In this document: positions 14,601 through 27,621 of the stretch, one piece after another | How the letters are laid out: every line of letters begins with the position of its first letter | Position numbering within the stretch: the first letter of the stretch is position 1 | Source of the DNA: Burhinus oedicnemus | Lineage: Eukaryota > Chordata > Aves > Charadriiformes > Burhinidae | DNA: 64,000 nt | Direction of reading: 5' to 3' | Assembly: GCA_008921705.1 (NCBI GenBank) | Contig: VFFE01006619.1 | Location: 129,448 to 193,447, forward strand | Made by a program: the position numbers and the translations under genes | The notes under the pieces: generated by a model | The model's input: only the letters and a program-made list of their open reading frames with translations | Told to the model about the DNA's origin: nothing | The model's database searches: none

Positions 14601-17098
14601 TTCAGCTATCAACCTGGGGTCCACCATTACTGACTCTCCCTGCAGAAACTTAAGTCATTGCTTTTCAGTACCACATAAAAAAACCTCTGGAAATCGTTGC
14701 CAGAAGATATTTTTAGCACCAGAGGCACAAGCCGCGGATCTACTTGGGCAATTCTTTGTCGAGTAAATGGTCCCAGTAAAATAAATGGGACAATACTCAT
14801 AAAAAAGTGCTGCATAACCGGACTCTTCTTGTGAGACTGCTAAAAAGACATCATTAGTACTAGAGTATTTATCTCAGAAGGTATGTTTAGTTTGCTTTAC
14901 TATCTACCTTGGTTTCCTAAATCCAAGTTCTAAATCAATTTCTGATACTGCAAATTCAAACAATGTTGCTCGTGAGTATCTTCAATGAAATTAAGTAGAA
15001 ATAGTCACATTACATCAATGAGGCGACATATATGACATAGCATTTACGTGTAAAAATGTCTGCAGGATTTGGCTGTAGAACAATGGACTCATAGTGTTCA
15101 ACTGATTGGCTAAAACTGGTTGATACAGTCCTAAAATCCAACTGCAAGAAAATTTTAAGATCTTTAAGAAATCTGTGAGATAATTTAGGAAAAATTTCAT
15201 GGAAATGTCACAATTTTGTGTAAATAAAGTTCAAAAGACAGACAGCAGGCATAAGACAGAAGAGTCATTTGACAGTACAGAGATGGGCTATACCTATACA
15301 ATAATGATAACAGAAAGGCTCTGATGATGCAAAAGGGTGAGTACTGTACAGCGTATCGTAAAGTTTGGGGAAACCTGGAGGCCCCAATAGCAAATCTTTA
15401 ATTACACAGATGCTAATCACATTGATAGAAAGCTGAATCAAACATTTGATAAAATTACAACTTCACTAGGTTTGAATTTGGAATGCTTACAGAAGGAAAG
15501 AGTTCACCAGTTTTTTGCTATATGGTTTGATTGGTATATAGTTTTCACCTTAGGCACTGGAATGGTTTGATTTTTTTTTTTTTTCTCTCACTTGCACAGT
15601 ATAAGAAAAAGAGAGAACAGAATGTAAATGGAGTTAGAAAGATCAACCAAAAGGCCTGTTCCCCAGCTAGGAGTGGGCCCAAAGAGCTATTTAAGCTTGG
15701 CTCAGGAGTGCTCTCCTGCATAATTTTCTGAAGAGTGGGCTGTGAGTATGGTGTTTTGCATCTTTTGCAAGAACATGAGCAAATGAAAGGGGAAAAAAAA
15801 GACAGACAGATGTTTTTTGCACTTTGCTGTATGAATTTCCCTAAAGAGAGCACTCACCATATTGACCAAAAATACAGTGTAAAATGCAATGCTATGTATT
15901 AGTATCACAACCATACTAGCTGTCAGACTTATGGACTCACACCAGCTTGTGTTATGTTCTCTTGAGCACCTCCTTCCTTCCTCTTGCCCTCTGTAACCAG
16001 CAGCTATGGGACCGTGACTACAGCGATTCAGTCCCCACAGACTGGCCCTCACTGATACACCTCAAGGCTTGCCAGGAACTGAACATTTTGAGAAGGATCT
16101 CAGTGAATATAGCTTTTGCATTTCCCAGGGTTTATGGCAGTGAGGTCAGTTTGCTACTAATATACAATACAACATTTCTAAGAGATATGCTAATGCTTCA
16201 TGAAATTTAAATGTTACTTTTGACCTATTCCTTACTATAAACCCACAGTTAAGTTTATGAAGTGGCAATAATCAGAGGATTTTTCAGTCTTAATGTAAGT
16301 TCATATTCATATGCCTATGAATAAACAAGCACCATGGATTTGGTTCCATACCAACACCAGCTTTGCTACGAGCCCAGGCAGGGACCCATCCTGCTTCTGC
16401 TTCCTCTGATTTGTATCTGTTACTGCACCTCTTCAAGCACGTTGCACAGCGCAGCCAGTGGCACAGGCGTTCTGGGTAGCATCCCGGGATGGCCAGGGGA
16501 TACGGCCATTCCTCCGAGAGAAAGCAAACACTGGGAAGGCCACACAATAGTACAATAGTCACCCCAAAGCACATCTTCCCCAATAAAGGTGTTTAGTCTC
16601 TGTTGCCCACAATTGAAGCCTGTCAACAGCACCGGCTGTGCAGAGGGAAAGGTTTTATGTACCAAAAAGTGCTAATGAACCATTTGGACTACCAGCTGAA
16701 TTTTTCATTAGCAATATTTCCATTTGGGAATTCTTTAACATGATTCAGAACTACTTCACTAGCTTTTTATTTCCTGTTTCATGTCCACTTAACAAACTGC
16801 ACCTGTCTTGCAATCCCTGCAAGTAGCCCTGATGCCAGAAATGTTTCTCTGGCAGCTGAGGTTTTAGGTTCTTAACCTACTTAAAAATAATTCATTATTA
16901 ACATTTGGGAAAAAAATATCACAGAGACATTTCCTGGTAGGTTACATGTAAGTGCTGCCACCAAATATAAGTATCACTGAGGCATTTTAATTTTACTAGG
17001 TAACCAGCCAGTTGTTGGGACTCATATCCCAATGCATAATTAATTTCTAGAAACAGACAGTTCTGCAAATATTAATGATGTTTGTCACAGAGAGATCA

Positions 17099-17335
<237 letters not shown>

Positions 17336-18421
17336 TTAAAAACAGAACGAAAATAAAAACTACGTTCAATGTTTGACAAAGGGTTCACAAAAACTTGCAT
17401 CATCTGAAGGGACACCGACTAGCTAACAGCCTGCAAGTGCTTCATTACTTGAGAAAGCAACAGCGTAGGGACCGGTTTCTTCTTTCAGCTACGCCACTGC
17501 CAAAGTCACTGACTTCAGCAGAATTGCTCGGCGGTATATTACTGTGAGGCGTATCAGAATCTGTCCAATATATCATATTATGATCCTCTCAGGGATGTTT
17601 ATGGTCGTGCTGGGGTTCGTGCCAGCTGAGAATAGGAGCCTGCAGCCATTACTTGGGCAAAAGTCCATCAGCTTGAAGAGCCGGACAGAAGGGGTAATTT
17701 GCCAGTGCAGACTGCAGCAATGGGTCATTAACTGGCAAAGATCCAAGCGCTGCAAGAGAATGCCAATTAAGTTATTGTACTGGTTATTGGAGCCACGAAT
17801 CACAGGAGAATATTTTACTTATATTCACTTTGATTTCAAAAAATGTTTTTAAATATGGAGTCTAGCAGCATTAACCACACTTTCAGTGCTTTTATTAAGG
17901 TAATATCAACTCATTTAGCAGCCTCAACAGAGGAGAGAAGCAGCACAGAATGACCAAAGACTGCACAGTAGGAAATTATACAAGCAAACAGCATTTCATT
18001 TCTTGTGAACAGCCATATCTGGGCAGCAGACAGAACTCAAGTCAAGTCCCCAAGCAAAAGGTGGTGGAACTGGGAACAGTAATCTCCTTCAAGTCATCCT
18101 ATGTAGGAGCCATCAGAAATTGATTTGCATCCTTTTATTATAGTATTTGCTGGGAATTTGGTGAATTACCTGTTTTGATTCAGGAAATGAAAATTTTTGC
18201 ATAGTTCTAGTTGTTTCAAATCTGGGCGGATGTCAATCTAAGAGAGAGGTCATCTACTTCAAGCACACACAGTGGTTTCCAGTGGAGTTTCTTTCTACAG
18301 AAGCGTCCATGTGAGCTGTGTTTCTGTCCAGATAATTTATTTGCAAAACTTTCAGTCCAATCATTCAGTCATACAGTGGATTTCATATCAACAGCTGGAT
18401 TTCAGAAGCTCAGAACATCTT

Positions 18422-18440
18422 CACACACACACACAAACAC
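18422..18440. repeat. (CA)n microsatellite
   Basis: This is a short imperfect dinucleotide repeat: a (CA)n core that degenerates into AAACACATAAAC. It is non-coding and intronic. Confidence 0.85.
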
Positions 18441-19569
18441 ATAAACGTACAGGATCAACAATCAATTAATTCTGCTCTGTGATAACCAGTCCTCTACGCT
18501 TCTGAAACTGAAAGGAGTTTGAGCTACAGAGGAACAACATGTTCACTGCTTTGAATTATACCGACAGCTATTCTGAACTCAGATATCATTGTAGGGGCAC
18601 ACCGGTAACAAAGAACTTGCACTGCAGTCCGATCTTCTGCAGGCTGCTGTAAATCTGTAGTGGCTGTCTGAAGCCAGAGGAGCTGCATCATTACCTCATT
18701 ACAGACACAAACAAGGGAAGAGTGTGATTTTTCTAGATCGCAGTTAGATTATTATAATTTACCATGTGACTTCCTTAAGTCCCACTCAAATGCCTTCACT
18801 TTCCCTGTGCAGCCTCCCTGATTCTTGATGCTTTTCTTTGTATGAATTGCACTTTACTACCCCATGAAAGGTGGTGACAATTAATACGTACGCTGGTTCA
18901 GAATTCTTTCTGGCATCTTCCTTCCCCTGAGACTACTGAAAGGGAGGCATTTACATATGTATAGTACAATGAACTCAGTCTTCCTTAACATCATATTTTA
19001 CAAAAATGGCTGTGATGTCTGTGACAGCATTGTGATTCCATTACATGTAGGAGGAAGATCTAAGCCTAAGATATTCGGTTGGCTGCAAACAAGGAATTTT
19101 GATGTAGGAACATAAATACCACTAATGGGGATTTACAAATGCTTTGTGTACAAAGATGCGCTTTAAAAAAAAATAATAATAATTTCACTAAATAATGAAT
19201 GTTTACAACTTTGTTTCATCATTCATATAATGTCTAAGTATGAACCTTGAGCTTGCTGTAAACAACAGAAAACAGTCCATAATCTATTTTTTTCACTCCA
19301 AATGGAACAAAATGGTTCAACATAGTATAAAAAACATAACACTTGAAAAAAAATCTATAGCTCTATTTTTCACTAATAACATATACAAAACTTATGAATC
19401 GCCTCAAGGAAAGAAGTGCAAATGAACATGCTGGAGAGCAGATGCCGTTGGTTGACTGCCATGGACCCAGTTTCAGTTAATGCTGTCTGAGTCAGAGCTT
19501 GCTTTGTCAAACCTTGACTATCTCAGAAGAAAGCTGGGCGATTTTCCTAATTTTGTGCAATTGTATGTT

Positions 19570-19609
19570 GGTGTGGGTGTGAGTGTGTGTGTTTTTGCAT
19601 GCGTGTGTA
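19570..19609. repeat. Imperfect (GT)n tract
   Basis: GT-rich tract with interruptions (GTGTGGGTGTGAGTGTGTGT, then GCATGCGTGTGT). It is probably a decayed dinucleotide microsatellite. Confidence 0.8.
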
Positions 19610-21826
19610 TTAGTCAGCGCTTATCGTTTCAAGAAAGAGAAGAGCAAGGTTACTCAGCAGCCTTTCTCCTGTGCATGAAAATATAATTACAGTAATCTTA
19701 GCGTGAAAAAGTTCCAGAGCTTCACCATTTCTGTCTTCTCTAGCTCCTGCTTCTCCTTGTCACACCAAATCTTTACAGCCACAGTCCCCTCCACCCTTGT
19801 CAGTTCTTGAAATCCTCCCTACGGTCACCGTCTGTGCTGTGCCAGCTCGCCTCTCTGGGGCCCTCTCCCTCTCCCATCCTCACATTGAGAAGCACCATTT
19901 GCCCTTCCTCCGACAGGACAGCTCGTTAGGCCTGTCCTCTGACGACCTTTACAAAGCCCGTTCCCCTTGCTTTACAAAAGCAGGGTTCAAACCTCCTGCT
20001 TTCAGGAAGGCAGCGCACTCGCATCTTCGCAAGCACGCGTCCACTGTTCCCAACCTCCGATCTCTCTCCATGCCCACTGCCTTCAGCGCCGCTTACTACA
20101 TTTTACATTGTTACCCATTACATGGTATTTCTGTAAACAACATGTTCCAGGCTCCAGCTGTACTTCACCATTAAGAGCTGTTACATAAGCAGTGTGATTG
20201 TTTAAATAAAAAGACCGTTTTATCTTCAAATGTGAACTTTCCTTTCTCTTTAGCATAACAATGCAAGCTGTGACAGTTCAGGGGTACTGCCTGGGTAATG
20301 AACGGGGAAATCATTTTCCCTGTTTTGTGCGTGTCAGTGACCAGACCTGTACACCCAGCTCTTCCATTCCCTACCCTGCAGTAAACGCGCCGTGTGAATG
20401 CTCCACCAGAGACGCTTGCCCCTGAGCACCCTGGAGGTGCCGAACTCTCGTGGGTGCCTCCCTTCTCGTTCACCCTAAAAGAAACCAGCCAGCCACAGCA
20501 ACTACCTCCGTTTTGTAGTTTTTTCTATGGTCTGCATGAGATCTACCCCAAAAGACCAAAGGACTGATAATTCACCACAGGTCTGTGAAGAAGCCATGCA
20601 GGAAAGGCTTTCTGTTGGTGGCTTATACTACTTCAATCAATAAAGCCACAAAATATTGGATAAGACAAGAAAAACTGACGCCCTCCTAGAAGATTACAGC
20701 AATGAGATCACCTCAAAACAGGCTCATAATACCATTACTAAAATTCACAGGTTGTTCGTTCTACAGCCATTAACACAAATACAGACAACAGCAAAAACTC
20801 AGACCCCAATCTGATCTCTCAACCTCTTTTTCCTTAGTCAAACCTCGGATGTGAAAAAGCAGCGGGATGGAACCCATGCGTTTTTCTGGAAGCACTGCTT
20901 CTGAGGTTAGCTCTTCTGATGGCGCCATATCCCTTCACTGCACTGTGTTATTAACACCTTGGCTTACCGATTTATAAATGTGTCTGGTCACACGACGGCG
21001 ATGCCCACACTTGCCGGCTCATGTAACAGACCTGTATTCACATTTTGGTCCCTTTTAGCCCTGTACCGGGGAGCGGTTGCTCCTCTCATCTTTGAACACA
21101 ATCTCACAAGTCAATCTGATCTGCACCTACTAAAAGCTTAGACAATCCTGCCCTTAATATTGAAATGTGTCATCGCCTGCTTATTCTTAAAATACCGGTC
21201 ATTTAAAAGAGCTAACCCTCATCTAAACAGTCTGCAAAATGACTGGGCTGGAGGCAGCTAATAAAACTAGAACAAAACAAGTGCCCAGCTTACTACTCAA
21301 TGAGCTGAGGCAAGTATCTTAGAGAGTTTTGCTGACTGAAAGTTGCTAAGAAGGAACATATTCAATATAAATTTCCCTCAAAGCAGGGAAAATATTATTG
21401 GTTGTAATGCTACCTCTGTACTTTAAACAACCCAGACAGAATTACATTCCAGGCAGTCCTCCCTGCAGCTGGACTAAGACACAAACTCACCCAGCATCTT
21501 CACACTTCTGCCAGGGAAGCAAAGCCTGCATCTCAGTCTCTCAGATCACCCCTCTGATACAAGCAGCTCTCAGCTGACCCTGCTAACGCAGGTGACGAGG
21601 ACATTTCACTCTTTTGCATCTATGAAAGCTCATGAAACTTCTCCCGCGTCCACGTAAGCAAAATCCATCTCAGCAGTTTGCTCAGCCAGATGAAATTCTA
21701 TGTACATTGAACTTATTCATTTAAATAACAGCAATCATTGATGTGTTATGAGTAAACGACCACACTGGAACATCTACAGCATCATGTGAGCCCTCACAAT
21801 TGGTACCACAGTACTTCTGAAGAAAG

Positions 21827-21843
21827 AAAAAAAAAAAAAAAAA
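21827..21843. repeat. A17 homopolymer
   Basis: This run of 17 adenines is preceded by AAAG. Nothing upstream resembles a retroposed gene, so I treat it as simple sequence rather than a processed-pseudogene tail. Confidence 0.9.
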
Positions 21844-22681
21844 TTACCCCCTTATGTAAATGACTTTTTTCCTGAACGTTCCTGATAAGACCTGGACCTT
21901 AGCCTACTATTAGAAATGAAAGAGCATTTGCTCGCAGTCCCTCTTTCTTTTGCCTTGCTGAGCACCAAAGATCTTTAAGGGGTATATTTTCCTGGCGTGC
22001 AGCACCTTTGTGTCAGCTGAATGAACATCAGCTCTGATCTGAATACTTGTGTTTTGAACTACGTATCTGGGACATGATACAAAGAACTAAGGTTCTGGCC
22101 TGTGATTGAACTTCAGGGATTTAAGTATGGAGCTGCGTTTGACACGGGCGCAAAGAACCCATCAGAAAGGAGGCCATCAAGGCCAGTGCTTCCCCAAGAC
22201 AAATACAAATTCTATGACGCCAGCTTACATTTCAAGCATACCAGAGGTCTGTAAGTTGAGATATACTTGGACATTTTGTGTGTTTGGCACTAAGCCTGGC
22301 ACTAATGTAAAAGTAAACAGATCAGCATGTTAGGTGCGAGTAAAAAACAACTAGCCAACCCAAAACACGTCCTATCAGTCAAAATCCAAACACGTCAGTT
22401 AGACAATTTGCTTTGCACAACCGACGTCTGCTTAACAACTTTATAGTAGGAGAAGAAGCAAGGAACAAGCCATTAATTAGTCACCAGTAAGAGATGCAGC
22501 AAATGACTACTACACAGGAGTGCTCCTTCAGTCTAACACCTGTAAGGTCAAATTATTAAATAAAAGTAGAATAACTGCATTCCAGCTGCTTTTGACCTGA
22601 CCACTTCTATCTGGTAACCAGCGTGTAAAGTGTAACCCTCTGCTATTCTGGTAGCAAACAACCTTCTAGACCAAGTAGCAA

Positions 22682-22745
22682 ACATGGCATCTCTCTCTCT
22701 CGACTATGAAGAGAACCTAAGGGACTGTCATCCAACTGTGCCTGA
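22682..22745 (+). repeat. Left arm of a perfect 64-bp inverted repeat
   Basis: These 64 bases are the exact reverse complement of 24005-24068, with 1,259 bp between the arms. The arm begins ACATGGCATC, includes a CT-repeat stretch followed by CGACTATGAAGAG, and ends CAACTGTGCCTGA. The flanks diverge immediately: outside the left arm the sequence is AGCAA, and the reverse complement of the right flank is AAATT. On its inner side this arm runs into a CR1 reverse-transcriptase fragment (22741-22800), which the other arm lacks. No target-site duplication is evident, so a transposon with terminal repeats is not supported. Confidence 0.97.
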
Positions 22746-22800
22746 TCACCTGGTTGTCCTGCATGTGCTGTGTAATGGCACTCAGGATGATCTGTTCCAT
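22741..22800 (-). mobile_element. 60-bp CR1 reverse-transcriptase scrap
   Basis: Read on the minus strand from 22800, these 20 codons match CR1 ORF2 between the NYRPVSLT and SQHGF motifs (EQIILSAIT...DNQVIR). Similarity may extend a few bases further to about 22735 (AGGCACAGT against CR1 AGGCCCAGT), inside the inverted-repeat arm, and then stops. Upstream on the minus strand it gives way to a GGAT-type simple repeat. A fragment this short, with both 5' and 3' CR1 sequence missing, is not a normal 5'-truncated insertion. It looks like filler DNA captured during break repair, or the remnant of a larger deleted copy. Confidence 0.75.
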
Positions 22801-24004
22801 AAATGGATGGATGGATAACAGAAAACAGATGAGATGGGAACACTTTAAAACCAGAGTATGTTCTGCTTGAGGAAAATACAACAGGTAAACAATTGTGCAG
22901 AGAAGGCAGAAGAACTGGCGCAGAAAATCAGAGAAAGGGATAATGTATTTTGAGAAGTGACAGAAGGTGAAGAGCACTGTGTTGTCCAGTGGATATGCAC
23001 TGTAGGGTATCCCCTGTGTACTCATTACTAAGAACTCTTGATACCGATGCTATCAGAAAGCTGACAGAGGTAGTGGTGAGGGCATTCCGTCACCAGAGGA
23101 CAGTGACATCTGGGAGACATGGGCCTAGGGGTACTAGAGAGCCCTCCCAAAGGAAAACTTTTTTTACATGCAAATGGAAAAATGGTAAAACTACATTAGC
23201 ATTAAAAATAATTAACGTCAAGCTTTAGGAGATCTGAATAAACAAATAATTAAACTGCTTACGTACAGAGATATTTCACCTGTCAAGCTCTATACTGAGT
23301 CCAGGGCTTTGTCTCCGTTCAGCAGAGCCAAAAACTAAAACTATGCAGTAAGCACAGTACTGACACATATACAGTGGGATGCAAATCTAGGGAGTTCAAT
23401 TCCAATGATATTCCTGCCCAACACCAATTTCCTTGAGTGCCCTGAATTCTCCAGCAAGGACACACTCCAAATGACATCAGCAAATTCAAAATGAACCATT
23501 TGCTGACTACAGTCCTGCACCCCACTGGTATGGGGAAGCTAACACCATAACCTTAGTACAACATCATGGCCTTGGCTAGATGCAGCCTCCTGTAGGGGCT
23601 TCCTTCCCTTCTATTCACCTTTGAGCACTTCTATCCCACGACCACACTATTTTGCAGCCGCACTTAATGCCTCTCGTATGGCGCAAGCTAGAATGAGTCC
23701 ACACCAAGCTCTGCTGCTTGCAACAGACCAGTCTTCAGCTGAAAAGCCTCTGAATGATATACTCTGAACAGAAGTTTCTTTGGGTAAAAAAGAAGAAACC
23801 AAGATACACAGATATAACCAACCGCTTCTTTCAGACCATCAAAGCTGGGTGTTTTTATTACTCCTGCGCGGTGGTTACTGAAGTAACCAGATGTAGCCAC
23901 CATATAGAAAACGTCTCAGCCATAATCCTCTTTATGTCAGTTGCCATCAAGTTGACCATAGTGAGGCCTAAGTGACATGCTTTGGTCTTAGTCTGTCCTT
24001 AACT

Positions 24005-24068
24005 TCAGGCACAGTTGGATGACAGTCCCTTAGGTTCTCTTCATAGTCGAGAGAGAGAGATGCCATGT
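24005..24068 (-). repeat. Right arm of a perfect 64-bp inverted repeat
   Basis: This is the exact reverse complement of 22682-22745. It begins TCAGGCACAGTTGGATGACA and ends GAGATGCCATGT. The sequence before it (TCTGTCCTTAACT) and after it (AATTTTTCTG) has no counterpart at the left arm. Since CR1 sequence adjoins only the left arm, this right arm may be the original locus and the left arm the derived copy. That polarity is inference. Confidence 0.97.
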
Positions 24069-24674
24069 AATTTTTCTGTGTTTGCCACATGCACGGAAAT
24101 CAATGGAAGAAAATACAGACATGAAGTCGTGTAAGGCATCATCATGCAGGTATCACTCACAACTTTTACCTGCAATTGAGAAACTAAAAGAGAACAAAAA
24201 TCCCAACGTGTTGACTAGCACTCAACTGATGAGGCTAATTACTGCACGTTAAAAATACATATCTAATTGTGTTTACATATTTATCTCAGCAAAAGATTCT
24301 AATTAGGAATCACAAGAGTTAGCAATTATCAGACTGGGAAAGAAAACCTAACTTGTCTGCAAAACAACTGTAGCACATTCCATGTGAGGCCAGTTCTCAA
24401 AGGCAAAGCTTACAAAAACCAAAATCAGAGCATGCGCAGATGGTGCCAGACATGGTGAATTCAATTCATCTTTTGTCGATTATACTGACTTTGAGGATAC
24501 ATATTTGGGCTACCATATGACTTGGAGAAAAACGGAAAATGAAAAGCCACCTGATAAATAACGCAACAGTATGCTGCTTCTCAGCGATGAGCCAAGCTGT
24601 TGAATTACCTTTCTCAAGGCTTGACTGTGGCTGCTCTGAGTGAGGTGGTGCAATGAATACTGCCTTTATTTCAG

Positions 24675-24686
24675 AAAAAAAAAAAA
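24675..24686. repeat. A12 homopolymer
   Basis: A run of 12 adenines with no associated element recognised. Confidence 0.85.
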
Positions 24687-27606
24687 GGTGTGCTCCTGCA
24701 CAGAACGCTAACTCTGGGCTTCCCACTAGCATTGATATGGTGGTATGGATTTCCTTCCTCTCTTCAATGAGCCTGCAAAATTCCTGACGTATCTCTGCCT
24801 TAATGAAACACTTGAGACCAGCTTCATTGGTTCAGAAGTACATCATACCTGGGCCTGTATCTCCCACAGAGTGGTCTACACTTAACACAAAGCACTGCAC
24901 TTCCCACGAGATGTGTTTGCGTCATCCCGTTTTCAGAAAATTCCTACAAAAACATTAACAAGGTTAACAACAATGCTAAATAATGCTCAAAGCACTGCAA
25001 ATTGACAGATTTATTGCCAACATTCCCATATGAAATAGGCAAATAATAAATTTAACACAGAATAAAAAAATGATTTGGCCTATCCCACACAGAGAATTAG
25101 TAATGGAGCCAATTTTCAAACTCAAGTTCTCCTGATTCATATCTAGATTTATTTTTATTTCAAGCTGCAACACAGTTGAACATATACTTTTAAAGATTCC
25201 TATACTGCCTACAAACACCCTAGCCACTGAAATTATACAGTAAAAACATCACTATGGTATCTTGTCCTTGTATCTTATTTGCTAGAGCAAATTGAATAGC
25301 TACCTAGCCCCCAGTGAACTGGGATACTGATGGAAAGCGTTATTTATTATTTCAGGTAAAGTTGCACAATTTGATACAATTACAAATAGAGTTAAAAAGG
25401 AAAGTATTGTGTGGAATTATTATCTGAGAAAGGAAATAAAAATGAATTCTTTTTTAAGCTTAGATAACTTTTAGCCAAAAGAAAATACTAGTGCATTTGT
25501 TCTGTTATAGGCAATAAATGTTCTGGAAAAAGGAAACTTACCCACTTATCAACAGCAGAGGATTTTGAAAATAGCTAAGACTTGGCCTCATATATCACTG
25601 CATTCATCTAAAGAGCTAAAAATGTAATTTCAATGTATGCTGCAAACTTAGAATTATTGATAACACCAGTTAATTCTTTGCCATGATATCCATAAGGTTA
25701 TTAACATGAGCATGCAAGAGTATTAGCGACTGCCTTCTCTTAAAAACATGACTGGAACTGCTGAGTCTAAAAAATGATAAATATTATTCCTTTGAAGAAA
25801 CAATCACAGGAGATTATGGTAATCAGACTTTGAATTGAAATACATATTCATCACAAAAAACCCCCAGATTCACCTCAGATAAATGTCTTGGAAAAAAATT
25901 ATGCTAGTTGAATTGTCCTCAAACATAGTAAAATTATTCTTTCTATCTGACCTTCAGTCAATCATATTAGAAAAATATTTATTCCTCTCCCTAACCTTTA
26001 TCTACACTTCTGTTTCTCAAACTACCTGAGCAAACAAATCTTTTGCCTCTGAGAATTTTCATTAACAGATGCTATCAGCCTTTCAAAGTCTGTCTTCATC
26101 AACATCTCACCCTTTGGTATCCAGCATTTTAATTGCCCTTGCAGCTGGAATGTGTCTCATGTCTCAACCCGTAAGTTAATTTCCTTTTATTTATTCTGAA
26201 CACTAAAAAAAAGATAGCAATCAAAGGGTGAGTACTGATTTTAAAAATATTCTGAAATTTAAATGAGTTTTTATGATAATATAAATGATAATTTATGGAT
26301 CCATGCTCACAATCTGCATGTGTGTTTCTTTTTAGTCACTCAGTTATTTCTACTTTTTTTTTTTGCCAATGGCTAGCAACAAGCAGCTTTTATATAGCAC
26401 TATTACCTATATTATTTCAGTACAAGCATTTATCTTCGTAACAACGATTTATTCATTAATTATAAGGCCTCATATTAATTTGAAACAGGTCTGTATACCT
26501 CCTAGACCACTTGGCAATACAGATTTGGTCTGAATTGGGCTTGAACATGCAAGTGTAGTTCTACCACATTGATCAGACCACAGAATGTATCGTCTAACCT
26601 GCTTTCTACTGATCCTTCCTGTAGTGAAGCCACAGGATGACAATTTACAAATTTAGCAGAGAATTAACATGACATCAATAGACAATATCTGACCCAGCAT
26701 AAAGCCTGGAGGTAACAAGTTACCTTTCAAAACATTTCAGGCAGATGAGGTGGCAGAATGAGGATGAGGTGGTTCAGTGCTCTGTCAGTGACCTAACACC
26801 ATTACTTCTTGCACCATGATGTTCTGTGTATCAAAAAGACCTGGTTTATTCTGCAGGATGGCGACACACAACAGGCTCACGTAACCTACAGGGTAAAGAC
26901 TACCCATTGCCAGTCAGGAAATTCCTGGGTTTCTACCTGCTGTTGAATTAAGAGACTAAAGGTGAAACAATGCCTTGCTTTTATTATTCAACTTTATAAT
27001 CCCATTTGAATATTAGAGGTCTCTTTCATTGTATCAAATTTCATTAAGAATTTTAGAATTAGCTATCCCTTCTCTGCTAACACACAGAGTATTTTTTGGC
27101 TGCTGCTTTGTATTTTGCAACTTCTAAATACAGGGGTTGTAGCCAGTAACCTTAGATGGGCAAAAAAACCCCAGATTTAAGCATCTGTGGTCAGTTACTG
27201 AATATGCTATTCCTGATTTAGCTCAGGAAGGCAGCTCAGACGAAATAGTAGGCTGGATTATCCAAAAATGTGCAAACATTTTAGCATAAATAATTGCTAA
27301 GTAGAGACAGGATTTGTGATGCAAAAGTTAGCTCTGTCTTCAGTTCTCCAAGTGTCAATGTGCTCAGTTGGGGAAGGAAGGAGAGGGAGAGCGTTCTTGG
27401 AATTGGCTCCACACATCAGCAAAGGTTGGGCTTCAGATCTAGACTTTTCTACAGCATCCAAGATAGTTTATGACTACAGCACTCCCTCTTCCAGGACATT
27501 TTTCCCATGGATTGGATCTTTCCCCCTGCTATGGTGCCATCCCATTCATTTTTATGCTCCACAACTGGAATTTGCACACGAAGGCATAACACAATTTTGA
27601 GTTAAT

Positions 27607-27621
27607 AAAAAAAAAAAAAAA
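27607..27621. repeat. A15 homopolymer
   Basis: This adenine run follows GTTAAT. The upstream 300 bp (27316-27600 is an open frame) shows no recognisable gene, so a retropseudogene is not supported. Confidence 0.85.

Noticed and set aside
19797..20174. GC- and pyrimidine-rich open frame of 125 codons, considered as a processed pseudogene
   Set aside because: No recognisable protein and no adjacent poly(A) tail or target duplication.
21827..21843. Poly(A) tracts (21827, 24675, 27607, 34389, 54517, 56751) as tails of retroposed genes
   Set aside because: No gene-like sequence precedes any of them, and processed pseudogenes are rare in birds.
22682..24068. Inverted repeat as terminal repeats of a DNA transposon
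   Set aside because: Flanking bases show no target-site duplication, the interior encodes no transposase fragment, and one arm is fused to CR1 sequence on its inner side.
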